A stretch of 10,989 bases of DNA, taken from Spirochaetia bacterium (GTDB lineage Bacteria > Spirochaetota > Spirochaetia > Treponematales > Breznakiellaceae). Positions 4,285 to 10,989 of this stretch are shown here, piece by piece. The notes beneath the pieces were generated by a model, which had not been told where the DNA came from, did not search any database, and saw only the letters and a program-made list of their open reading frames with translations. Every line of letters begins with the position of its first letter. The stretch's first letter is position 1. Both the position numbers and the translations under genes were made by a program. The DNA lies in contig BOAV01000082.1 of NCBI GenBank assembly GCA_026002045.1, positions 1-10,989 on the forward strand, in the 5' to 3' direction.

Positions 4285-7152
4285 TTATAATTCCTCCATA
4301 TGTAATGAAAGCCAGCATAGTTCTGTGTATTGTTCTGCGGTAATGGTTTTATCATTTACAAAACAGAGCGCATGGCCGTTTTGACTGACGGCGGCACGGC
4401 ACAGTTCAACTGTTTTAAGCGCATCGGGAACGTATTCTAATGCCTCCCCGTCTTGATCCAGGGCGATACGGCATAGCTCCGGCGTTTTTAATGGCGCAGA
4501 AACATAATCAAGGGCCTCCCAACTTTTTTTAACCGCCGCCGTACAGAGTTCTTTTGTTCGCAGCTCTTCCGGTACATATTCAATCGCATTACCGTCGTTT
4601 GTCACCGCAGCAAGACAACGTTCCGGCGTCCGGTATTCCACCGGTATATACTGAATCGCATCTCCCCTTGTATGTAGTGCACTATCGTATAACGCTTCTG
4701 TTCTAAGCGCTTCCGGCACATGTTCCAGCGCCCCGCCGCATTGCGCTACCGCCGTGCGGCATAACTCCGGCGTTTTTAATGCTTCGGGAACATACTCAAG
4801 CGCCAATCCATTTTGCTTAACGGCAATAAGACAGAGTTCCGGTGTTTTTTCATCGTCAGACAGATTGCTTAGAATAAGGCCGTTTATCGCGGCGATATAG
4901 TGATAAAAACCGGGCTTGTCTCCGTATTTTTTCCGCAGTTCACCGAGAAACTTGTCGTCTACGCCAAAGGAATTCCGCAGCTTTTCTTCTAATAATTCAA
5001 AAGTCCTAAAAGATTCCGGTATAAGCTCATGTCTGAACGGGGGATGGTATTTTACCGCTTCATGGCACAATTCCCGTGTTTTAAGATGCTCCGGTACAAA
5101 TTCAAGCAATTGACCGTCAAACTTTACGGCGGCAAGGCATACTTCAGGTGTGCGCAGCTTCACCGGTACATCTTCAATTGCATGTCCGTTTTTATTAACC
5201 GCTAAGAGGCACAGTTCAACTGTTTTAAGCGAATCCGGTACGCCGCTGAGGTTGTTTCCATTTATCCGCACGGCAGCCCGGCAAAATGAAATACCTTCGG
5301 CATTTTCAGGAGTTTTAAGTGTATCAGGAACGTATTTTAGCGTTCTTAGCATAGAAAAGCTCTTTGATTGCAGAGCGGTAATACACAATTCCGGCGTCTT
5401 GAATTCTTCCGGCACATACTTAAGCGCCCCGCCGTTTTTCCGAACCGCTTCAAGATAGAATTCCGCAGTTTTGATTTCATCCGGCATATATGGCAGAGTA
5501 TCATTCTCATAAATATCTTCCAGAGCCTTTAAACAAAACTCTTTTGTCTTAAAACGATCCGGAATATACTGCATTACCCCTTTAGTATACCCTTCTATGG
5601 CGGCTAGGCAAAGCGATTCAGTTTTAAGTTCATCGGGCACATATTGAATGGCAGCTGTATGATTTTTTACCGCAGCAAGACAGATTTCAGGTGTTTTGAG
5701 TTTGTCCCGTACATGATTAAGTGCAAGACCGTTTTTGCTTACTATTTCAAGGCATAATTCCTTAGTTTGAAACTTTTCCGGCACATAACACAGAGCAAAA
5801 TCGTTTTGGGTAACGGCAATACGGCACAGTTCCGCAGTTTTAAGATTTTCCGGAACATCCTCAAGCGCTCTCCCCTCCTGTTTGACCGCCTCCAAGCAGA
5901 GTTCCGGTGTTTTAAGTGGTTCCGGTACATAGTGAAGCGCCATCGCATTATGCTTTACTGCTTCTAAATAAAAGTCCTTGTCTTTAAATTCATCCGGTGT
6001 ATATTGCAAGGCTGTAGCGTACCAATCATGTTGTAAGGCCGCACGGCAGAGTTCCCGTGTTTTAACATTATCAGGAACATATTGAAGTGCAAACCCTCTG
6101 CTGCATACCGCCTCTAAACAGAGTTTCTGCGTTTTAAGTGGTTCCGGTACATATTCCAATGCCCTACCATCTTCTTTTACCGCATCCTCACAGATTTTTT
6201 CTGTCTTGAAATTTTCAGGTACATATTTTAATGCCCACCAATTAGACTGTACCGCCAGCTTACACAAGCCCTTCGACATAAGCGATTCGGGTACATAGTT
6301 AATCGCTTGTGCATCATCTGCAACTGCCATCCGGCACAATTCCGGAGTCTTCAAATTTTCCGGTACGTAGTAAAAAGGGCAATTAATTTCTATATCTGCA
6401 AAAGCTAAATCAAATGATTTTGGGGAGAGTGCTTCCAGGCAAAGTTCTTTTGTTTTTAATGCCTCCGGCACAAAAGCAATGGCAATAGAACTCCCCCTTA
6501 CCGCACTCATACAAAGTTCAGGTGTTTTATATTGTTCAGGTACATAACACAATGAGGCGCCTTGTTCATGTACCGCTAACCGGCAAAGCTCTTCTGTTTT
6601 TAATGTTTCCGGTACAAACTTTAACGCCTTGCCATACCGGTGTTTTACTGCGAGCTCACAGAGCTTCCGGGTTTTGCGATTTTCGGGTACATACTTAAGC
6701 GCATCACCGGAATTGGTAACCGCCGTCCGGCACAGTTTCTCATCTTTAAGCGCTAGAGGGACATACTCCAGCGCATCTCCATCTTTTGCCGCCGCAATAC
6801 GGCATAGATCCTCTGTTTTCTCCGCCTCCGGAACAAACCAAAGAATACACGGCAACCGTTCAACCGCCGCCTTCCAAAAGGCCGGTGTTTGCGGTTTTGG
6901 CATACCATGGGCATCACTACCGTTTTTAACTGCCGCTATTTCTGTATAGGCACTATCCTCTGCTTCGCGTTCAGTTTTAAAAGTGCGAATCTCGATTTTA
7001 TGACGCGCCTTTGTTTCATCGTCTAGTTTATCAAGCCCATTGTTACCGTCCAGCGTAATAAACAGGTTACTCTGCCGCTGTACAGCAACTTTCGTTCCGT
7101 TTGTTTGTATCGCAAAATACGTCCCGTCTTCAAATTCAAAGTAATCTTTCAT
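4285..7152 (-). CDS. Giant DUF4116 repeat protein, 955 residues
   Basis: ATG 7152 shares one base with the TAA of the ATPase gene (TAATG) and follows AAGGAG by eight bases, so translation is probably coupled. After a non-repeat N-terminus (residues 1-90, beginning MKDYFEFEDGTYFAIQTNG, likely a small beta domain), about 33 DUF4116 units of roughly 24 residues fill the rest. A typical unit is TPELCLEAVKQEGRALEDVP. The array is broken by a longer insert at about residues 714-767 (near DDKFLGELRKKYGDK). Several units vary in length, for example the one with an added DIEINCPFYYVP. The likely fold is a long helical solenoid for binding a partner. No catalytic motif, membrane helix or signal peptide is seen. 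The Cys in ELC is kept in most units. DUF4116 has no known function that I can name. The next gene starts two bases after this stop. Confidence 0.9.
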   Translation of the reverse strand: MKDYFEFEDGTYFAIQTNGTKVAVQRQSNLFITLDGNNGLDKLDDETKARHKIEIRTFKTEREAEDSAYTEIAAVKNGSDAHGMPKPQTPAFWKAAVERLPCILWFVPEAEKTEDLCRIAAAKDGDALEYVPLALKDEKLCRTAVTNSGDALKYVPENRKTRKLCELAVKHRYGKALKFVPETLKTEELCRLAVHEQGASLCYVPEQYKTPELCMSAVRGSSIAIAFVPEALKTKELCLEALSPKSFDLAFADIEINCPFYYVPENLKTPELCRMAVADDAQAINYVPESLMSKGLCKLAVQSNWWALKYVPENFKTEKICEDAVKEDGRALEYVPEPLKTQKLCLEAVCSRGFALQYVPDNVKTRELCRAALQHDWYATALQYTPDEFKDKDFYLEAVKHNAMALHYVPEPLKTPELCLEAVKQEGRALEDVPENLKTAELCRIAVTQNDFALCYVPEKFQTKELCLEIVSKNGLALNHVRDKLKTPEICLAAVKNHTAAIQYVPDELKTESLCLAAIEGYTKGVMQYIPDRFKTKEFCLKALEDIYENDTLPYMPDEIKTAEFYLEAVRKNGGALKYVPEEFKTPELCITALQSKSFSMLRTLKYVPDTLKTPENAEGISFCRAAVRINGNNLSGVPDSLKTVELCLLAVNKNGHAIEDVPVKLRTPEVCLAAVKFDGQLLEFVPEHLKTRELCHEAVKYHPPFRHELIPESFRTFELLEEKLRNSFGVDDKFLGELRKKYGDKPGFYHYIAAINGLILSNLSDDEKTPELCLIAVKQNGLALEYVPEALKTPELCRTAVAQCGGALEHVPEALRTEALYDSALHTRGDAIQYIPVEYRTPERCLAAVTNDGNAIEYVPEELRTKELCTAAVKKSWEALDYVSAPLKTPELCRIALDQDGEALEYVPDALKTVELCRAAVSQNGHALCFVNDKTITAEQYTELCWLSLHMEEL

Positions 7153-7916
7153 TATGGCAACTCCTTTTCTTCTATCCCAAGTTTTTTTATCATCTGTTTG
7201 TAATTTGATAAAAAATATTTTGTCAGTGAATAATGATTGGTATCTTCAAAAGCGGTCAATACCAATTCACCGTCATGAATTTCGTATATTTCCGCATTTG
7301 GGTACGCCATTAAAATCGGAGAATGGGTGCATATAATAAATTGCGAATTGTTTTGTACTAAATCATCTATTATAACCAATAATTCCAGTAATTTCATGGG
7401 GGAAAGCGCCGCTTCCGGTTCGTCAAAAAGATATAAGCCGTTTCCTCCCAAGCGGTTTTTTAATAATGCTAAAAAACTTTCCCCATGCGATTGTTCATGT
7501 AAAGATTTTCCACCGTAGGAATCATATAATGAAGAATATCCATCAGAAGCCAACTCATCTATATTTGACGCAAGATTGTAAAGACTTTCCGCTCTCAAGA
7601 AATAGCCGTCATGTATTGCATTGTAAGATTTTCCAATTCGTAAATATTTGTAAAAATCTGAATGTGTTTCCTTTGTATTAAAATTAAAATTCTTTGATCC
7701 CCCTTCCGCATTAAAACCGCAGGAGACCGCGATTGCCTCCAGCAAAGTTGATTTACCGGTTCCGTTTTCGCCAATAAAAAAAGTAACCGGTTTGGAAAAG
7801 GTAAATTCCTTAAATTTACCTATAAGGGGAATATTAAAAGGATAATCTTTTAAATCCCTTTTTATACTACCGTCTTTTAATGCAATGTATTGAATATGCA
7901 AAGGATTTTTTTCCAT
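7152..7916 (-). CDS. ABC-like AAA family ATPase, 254 residues
   Basis: All hallmarks of an ABC-type ATPase are present: Walker A GENGTGKST (49-57), signature SHGES (143-147), Walker B LYLFDEPEAALS (161-172) with the catalytic Glu at 166, and a switch His in ICTHSPIL (195-202). The compact size without a long coiled coil fits the stand-alone predicted ATPases of the COG3910/AAA_21 kind rather than SMC, RecF or OLD proteins, and no nuclease domain is attached. Such enzymes act in the cytoplasm, usually with a partner; here the candidates are the neighbouring ATP-grasp enzyme (stop nine bases upstream) and the giant DUF4116 protein (overlapping start). ATG 7916 has a GAGG seven bases upstream. 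Codon use is AT-rich compared with the FliG/LRR/MotA gene. The family is certain; the substrate is unknown. Confidence 0.92.
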   Translation of the reverse strand: MEKNPLHIQYIALKDGSIKRDLKDYPFNIPLIGKFKEFTFSKPVTFFIGENGTGKSTLLEAIAVSCGFNAEGGSKNFNFNTKETHSDFYKYLRIGKSYNAIHDGYFLRAESLYNLASNIDELASDGYSSLYDSYGGKSLHEQSHGESFLALLKNRLGGNGLYLFDEPEAALSPMKLLELLVIIDDLVQNNSQFIICTHSPILMAYPNAEIYEIHDGELVLTAFEDTNHYSLTKYFLSNYKQMIKKLGIEEKELP

Positions 7917-7925
7917 ATGTAAACC

Positions 7926-8834
7926 TCAACTCCTTATAATTTCATTCATTCTTCTATAATATTCATTAACATCTGTATTCTTTGGAAGCCCCGCTACCTG
8001 CCCATCCCCTAATTCTATTATGATAAATTTTCCTTCCTTTGTTTTTGCAATGTCCATGGTAAAATAGTTACTTTCAATATTTTTTGCTATTTCTTCAAAA
8101 GAGGCAGTCTCAGGTTTCTGTACCGTATACGCTCCCTCTTCCCAATAGTCATACATACCGAGTAATCTGTTATACATAAAAAATAACCGGTATTCTTCAC
8201 TTAAGGGCATCCCGCTTTTTGAATGCGTGGTTACATTATTAAGTTCAACATATTCGCGCAATACAATGCCTTCATTTAAATATTCTCCGCGAAGTTCCAT
8301 GAAATTATTTATTTTTTCCTTCAAATCATTTTTATTTGAAGCGTTTTTTACAAAACAAGCCGTATCCCAATTATGTTTTTCAGATTTCACATAATCCTTT
8401 ATTATCACCGGCCTATCAGAAAATATACTTGCCCGTTCGATTAAAGCGCTGATATTCCCGGTTTTTTCATATATGGTGACCGGGGTATAGCCGTTAATAT
8501 ATTTTAAACTATCCGGTAAATAATGACAATTTTGATATTCCTTTCCGGTATTCAGTAACTCATAATTTTTATTGAGCAGTATTTCATAAATGGTCGAATA
8601 TTGCACAGGCGTTAACATCCAGCCCCTGTATATAATTTTTTCTTTTGATTTATTTTTTGATACCTTCTTAATTGCGGTTTCATAATTTTTCCGGAGGAAT
8701 TCATCATAGTTGAATAACAAAGGTTCAAATCCATTCTGTTTTGACGCCGTATATTCCGGCTCAAAATCAGGTTCCACCCTGTTATGTGCAAGAGGATTTT
8801 CACAAAATAATATATGATTGATGTTTCCTGGCAT
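7926..8834 (-). CDS. ATP-grasp enzyme resembling the R2K clade, 302 residues
   Basis: The C-terminal half has an ATP-grasp layout. VIIKDYVKSEKHNW (143-156) supplies two lysines (146 and 150), as expected for the divergent R2K clade (a RAGNYA fold with two conserved lysines, related to CDC123). EEYRLFF (213-219) follows, then FTMDIAKTKEGKFIIIELGDGQVAGL (258-283) with Asp 261 and Glu 274 as likely metal ligands. The family's proposed chemistry is ATP-dependent ligation of an amino acid or peptide to a protein, and bacterial members have been linked to phage-host or toxin conflicts; that is prediction from published family analysis, not shown here. The N-terminal 60 residues are less clear. ATG 8834 lies six bases after the phosphatase stop, with GGGAG inside that gene's end. 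The gene is notably AT-rich. Clade assignment is by motif memory only. Confidence 0.8.
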   Translation of the reverse strand: MPGNINHILFCENPLAHNRVEPDFEPEYTASKQNGFEPLLFNYDEFLRKNYETAIKKVSKNKSKEKIIYRGWMLTPVQYSTIYEILLNKNYELLNTGKEYQNCHYLPDSLKYINGYTPVTIYEKTGNISALIERASIFSDRPVIIKDYVKSEKHNWDTACFVKNASNKNDLKEKINNFMELRGEYLNEGIVLREYVELNNVTTHSKSGMPLSEEYRLFFMYNRLLGMYDYWEEGAYTVQKPETASFEEIAKNIESNYFTMDIAKTKEGKFIIIELGDGQVAGLPKNTDVNEYYRRMNEIIRS

Positions 8835-8840
8835 CTTCTA

Positions 8841-9503
8841 TTACACTCCCTTCCCTTTACCCGCCAGTTTTTCTTTCAATTCCGCTATCTCCTCACCGGT
8901 CAATTGTACCTTGTTTTTAAGATAATCTTCAACCACACTTTGCAAATTGGTATTGTTTACTTCTTCGCCGCCGTTCATTTTACGAAAATCCTCAACGATA
9001 CCCTCTGAAAACTCCGGGTAGTCCGCAATCAAGTCATCATCGTTATAAGAAGCCAAATAATCGCCGACAATATCGCTTAAGTCAGCCCCCATAAGGGCGC
9101 CCAGAACGGCGCACACAAATCCTGTCCGGTCTATCCCGGCGTGACAGTGAACAAGATACGGGCCGTCATGGGTCAGCATAAATTGAAAACATGAGCACAG
9201 TTTGATGCAAAAACGGGAAGCCTGGAAATCAAACCCCATGTCCAGCGCAATCACGTTATTCGCCCTAAAAAGCCGGTGATACCAGGGAGCAGCCGCCACA
9301 ATTTTTGCCAAAAATGTTTTTGTATCACACAAATTCAACACCGCAGCTATCCGCGCATCTAAGGCGGATAGGGCAATTTCCCGGGCTTCTTCTGCACTTG
9401 CGTCCGTTATGGGATGACTGCTCCGGTACAGCATTCCGGGCGCGATGCCTCCTGTACGACATTCGTGAAAATTACTTGCAATCCGTTCCCGTTGACCTTT
9501 CAT
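8841..9503 (-). CDS. Cys-based protein tyrosine / dual-specificity phosphatase, 220 residues
   Basis: The active-site loop is complete: HCHAGIDRTG (119-128), the HCx5R signature with nucleophile Cys 120 and phosphate-binding Arg 126. An N-terminal NFHECRTGGI..GMLYRSSHP (11-31) and a following strand VLNLCD (55-60) place it with the bacterial Y_phosphatase3-type enzymes rather than with low-molecular-weight ones. Asp 88 or Asp 92 (ALDMGFDF) could be the general acid. Members remove phosphate from phospho-tyrosine/serine or from phosphoinositides; the target here is unknown. The last 35 residues (NLQSVVEDYLKN to the Lys-rich end) look like a separate helical tail. There is no signal peptide, so it should act inside the cell. 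Its ATG overlaps the previous stop (ATGA), and the ATP-grasp gene follows after six bases, which argues for joint action. Confidence 0.9.
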   Translation of the reverse strand: MKGQRERIASNFHECRTGGIAPGMLYRSSHPITDASAEEAREIALSALDARIAAVLNLCDTKTFLAKIVAAAPWYHRLFRANNVIALDMGFDFQASRFCIKLCSCFQFMLTHDGPYLVHCHAGIDRTGFVCAVLGALMGADLSDIVGDYLASYNDDDLIADYPEFSEGIVEDFRKMNGGEEVNNTNLQSVVEDYLKNKVQLTGEEIAELKEKLAGKGKGV

Positions 9504-10408
9504 ATCATTTTCCCCCGTAATAATTCATATTCCTTTTCATTCAATAGCAGACAATTGTCTTCTATTTTCAATAATTTATCCCAGCTTCGCTGGTTTTCTG
9601 AAAAATGCTTTATATTTTCGTTTGTAATTTCTTTATTCAAATCGATATAAGCAATTTCACTTTTCTTCAAAATCAACAGGTAATCATTCAAAAGGCAGAT
9701 GTCTATTATAGGTTCTTCTACTGGTGGTGAACGCAAATCCATATCATTCACACAAAATGATACTGTGGCATCCTGCTTTCCAAAAATGGAAATATGTTGA
9801 AATGCCCCGCCCATTCCCACGCTGGATGAAAACAGCGCCATCCAATTATCGTTTATATCCCCCTTGTATATATGCTCATAGGTCCCGTTATTCGGTAATT
9901 CCTTTGTTTCTTTATGCACCGGTTTATTGGGGATTGTTATATCATATTCAAACAGATATTTGGGGTATACAATATTATCCACCAAAATAAGTCTGTTGCC
10001 ATTTATGAGTATATCATCTATGGATTTCCCTTCCATAGACGGCACCGGCAAATCGACCTCTTTTACGGTAAAATCAATGGCTTCCAAATCAATAAATGCA
10101 AATATTTCGTGATTTTTTGAACCATATCTGCCGCCCAAATACACGGCATTGTTTTTGCAGGCGATAGAAGCATACTTATATTCAGTTTTGCGAATCAGTT
10201 GCTTTCCGGTTTTATCAAATATCCGTAAGCGCCTTGATTTAGGTTTCGTCCCAAAACACAGTGAAACAATTAAGCCGTTTTCGGTAACGATGCTTTTTGA
10301 ATGATACGGCACATCCAATTTGGCGATTTCAGAAATGCCGCTGTCATTCATGCGGGCTATGATACTGCCCTTACTTTGCGGGATAACAAACACACTCTTT
10401 TCAGTCAT
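9500..10408 (-). CDS. Possible beta-propeller-like protein, about 302 residues
   Basis: ATG 10408 lies five bases after AGGAG and inside the end of the DUF4116 gene (eight-base overlap); a GTG two codons upstream is the alternative. The chain is a run of short beta strands with turns, such as GLIVSLCFG, RRLRIFDKTGKQL, NAVYLGGRYGS, IFAFIDLEA, NRLILVDNIV, YLFEYDI, WMALFSSSVG, DYLLILKKSEIAYIDL and NCLLLNEKEYELL. About six blades of the type 'value shown, then label' can be drawn, which suggests a beta-propeller, but I see no named repeat such as WD40, Kelch or NHL. There are no catalytic motifs, membrane segments or signal peptide. Position next to the phosphatase (overlapping ATGA) suggests a binding or sensing subunit for it. 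The fold call is an inference from strand pattern. Confidence 0.65.
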   Translation of the reverse strand: MTEKSVFVIPQSKGSIIARMNDSGISEIAKLDVPYHSKSIVTENGLIVSLCFGTKPKSRRLRIFDKTGKQLIRKTEYKYASIACKNNAVYLGGRYGSKNHEIFAFIDLEAIDFTVKEVDLPVPSMEGKSIDDILINGNRLILVDNIVYPKYLFEYDITIPNKPVHKETKELPNNGTYEHIYKGDINDNWMALFSSSVGMGGAFQHISIFGKQDATVSFCVNDMDLRSPPVEEPIIDICLLNDYLLILKKSEIAYIDLNKEITNENIKHFSENQRSWDKLLKIEDNCLLLNEKEYELLRGKMI

Positions 10409-10841
10409 ATTCACTCCTCTGTTGAACCGCTACGAGGCAGAGCTCTGCCGTTTTCAATGGTTCCGGTACATACTTAAGCGCCAAGCCATTCTGTTGAACC
10501 GCTGCCATGCACAGTTCCGCCGTTTTCAAGCCTTCCGGCACAAACTCAAGCGCCTTGCCATACTGTTGAACCGCCGCCAGACACAGTTCCGCTGTTTTCA
10601 ATTCAGCAGGCACAAACTTAAGCGTCCAGCCGTAGTGTTGAAACGCTGCCATGCACAATTCCGCCGTTTTTAAGCCTTCCGGCACATATCGAAATGCATA
10701 CCAATTTCGTTTCAGGGCGGCGAGGCACAGTTCTGCTGTTTTTATTTCTTCCGGTACATACTCAAGCGCATAGCCATTCTGTTGAACCGCTGCCATACAC
10801 AGTTCCGCTGTTTTTAATGCCTCGGGAACATAACACAACAT
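10401..10841 (-). CDS. DUF4116 repeat protein, six exact-length units, 5'-truncated by IS
   Basis: The readable part is six DUF4116 units of exactly 24 residues, for example TAELCMAAVQQNGYALEYVP, ending in RSEYD. The first in-frame ATG is at 10841, in the middle of a unit (MLCYVPEALK). Upstream of it the frame still reads like a repeat (DKYGIGR) as far as the insertion-element boundary at 10865, where the match to the transposase tail begins. The gene has therefore probably lost its start and earlier repeats. A longer open frame begins at TTG 10958, but its first 30 residues are transposase DNA in the wrong frame. No ribosome binding site precedes 10841. If expressed, it would be from a promoter in or beyond the element. 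Its stop overlaps the start of the next gene by eight bases. Confidence 0.7.
   Translation of the reverse strand: MLCYVPEALKTAELCMAAVQQNGYALEYVPEEIKTAELCLAALKRNWYAFRYVPEGLKTAELCMAAFQHYGWTLKFVPAELKTAELCLAAVQQYGKALEFVPEGLKTAELCMAAVQQNGLALKYVPEPLKTAELCLVAVQQRSEYD
10409..10840 (-). repeat. Six tandem 72-bp repeats coding DUF4116 units
   Basis: The recurring motif (C)ACAGTTCCGC, the antisense of AELC, occurs at exact 72-base steps: near 10439, 10511, 10583, 10655, 10727 and 10799. The copies are very alike at the DNA level, including third codon positions, unlike the diverged units of the other two DUF4116 genes. This points to recent expansion by unequal exchange or slippage. Confidence 0.9.
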
Positions 10842-10864
10842 ACGTCCAATCCCATATTTATCAT

Positions 10865-10989
10865 TATGACTATCAAGATGTCTCCACAAGATTTTTGTAA
10901 GTAATGGTTGTGGTAGAAGAACAGGCACACAAAAGTCGGTCAAAAAGCTGTGGAGCAAAAAACCGCCGGTTCATGCGGAAGCAAAATTC
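10865..10989 (-). repeat. Right arm of the 125-bp inverted repeat
   Basis: Reverse complement of 75-199 with two mismatches. It is cut by the window edge, so the full repeat is longer than seen. The inner limit at 10865 coincides with the end of readable DUF4116 sequence. Confidence 0.95.
10873..10989 (-). CDS. IS1595-family transposase, C-terminal fragment, right copy
   Basis: This is the last 38 codons of an ISXO2/IS1595-type transposase, starting at the window edge with EFCFRMNRRFFAPQLFDRLL and stopping with TGA at 10875-10873. It differs from the left copy by one residue (Thr for Ser). It runs in the same direction as the operon, so transcription from within the element could read into the DUF4116 gene. 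Intactness cannot be judged. Confidence 0.85.
   Translation of the reverse strand, partial: EFCFRMNRRFFAPQLFDRLLCACSSTTTITYKNLVETS

Noticed and set aside
4283..4318. Earlier start for the FliG/LRR/MotA gene at 4318
   Set aside because: The extra 12 residues overlap the previous gene and lack a ribosome binding site; ATG 4282 has GGAGG ten bases upstream.
10409..10840. Regular repeats resembling a CRISPR array
   Set aside because: The 72-bp period has no constant repeat/unique spacer pattern and translates into regular 24-residue DUF4116 units.
10842..10958. Upstream extension of the truncated DUF4116 gene to TTG 10958
   Set aside because: The added residues come from transposase DNA read out of frame, with no start signal, so this is not a natural N-terminus.
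1..10989. tRNA, rRNA or riboswitch in the window
   Set aside because: I saw no cloverleaf, ribosomal RNA core sequence or known riboswitch pattern; the DNA is nearly all coding on the minus strand.

Overview
The window reads as a piece of accessory DNA from a bacterium, most likely a spirochaete of the Treponema group. That guess rests on three things: long arrays of the DUF4116 repeat, a FliG C-terminal domain of the spirochaete type inside an odd protein, and mixed base composition. It is an inference, because there is no ribosomal or housekeeping marker here.

Both edges carry the 3' end of the same IS1595/ISXO2-type transposase gene, in inverted orientation with the 3' ends pointing inward. 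A 125-base segment at 75-199 matches the reverse complement of 10865-10989 with only two mismatches. The roughly 10.66 kb between them is therefore bracketed like the cargo of a composite transposon. Each junction appears to cut a gene: a DUF4116 gene on the right has lost its 5' end, and an unknown gene on the left has lost its 3' end.

All cargo genes lie on the minus strand and are read from right to left. In that order they are: a truncated six-repeat DUF4116 gene built of exact 72-bp units (10841-10401); a possible beta-propeller protein (10408-9500); a Cys-based tyrosine phosphatase (9503-8841); an ATP-grasp enzyme resembling the R2K clade (8834-7926); an ABC-like AAA ATPase (7916-7152); a 955-residue protein of about 33 DUF4116 repeats (7152-4285); a 621-residue chimera of FliG C-terminal domain, leucine-rich repeats and two MotA cytoplasmic modules (4282-2417); a 103-residue acidic protein (2340-2029); and a third DUF4116 protein whose start is out of frame with its best ribosome binding site (2012/1963-977). 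Most of these genes touch or overlap at stop/start, so the block down to 2417 looks like one operon with translational coupling.

After a 250-base gap there is a short separate unit with its own -10 box, two small membrane-type proteins (64 and 35 residues) and a clear rho-independent terminator at 358-391. Beyond it begins another minus-strand gene that runs into the left insertion-sequence remnant.

Working idea (inference): the operon joins enzymes able to modify proteins or peptides (R2K-like ATP-grasp, phosphatase, AAA ATPase) to repeat scaffolds (DUF4116, LRR, possible propeller) and to a soluble protein carrying both faces of the flagellar torque interface. It could be a mobile conflict or regulatory module, perhaps acting on the motor. 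I know of no described system with this composition, but I could not search.
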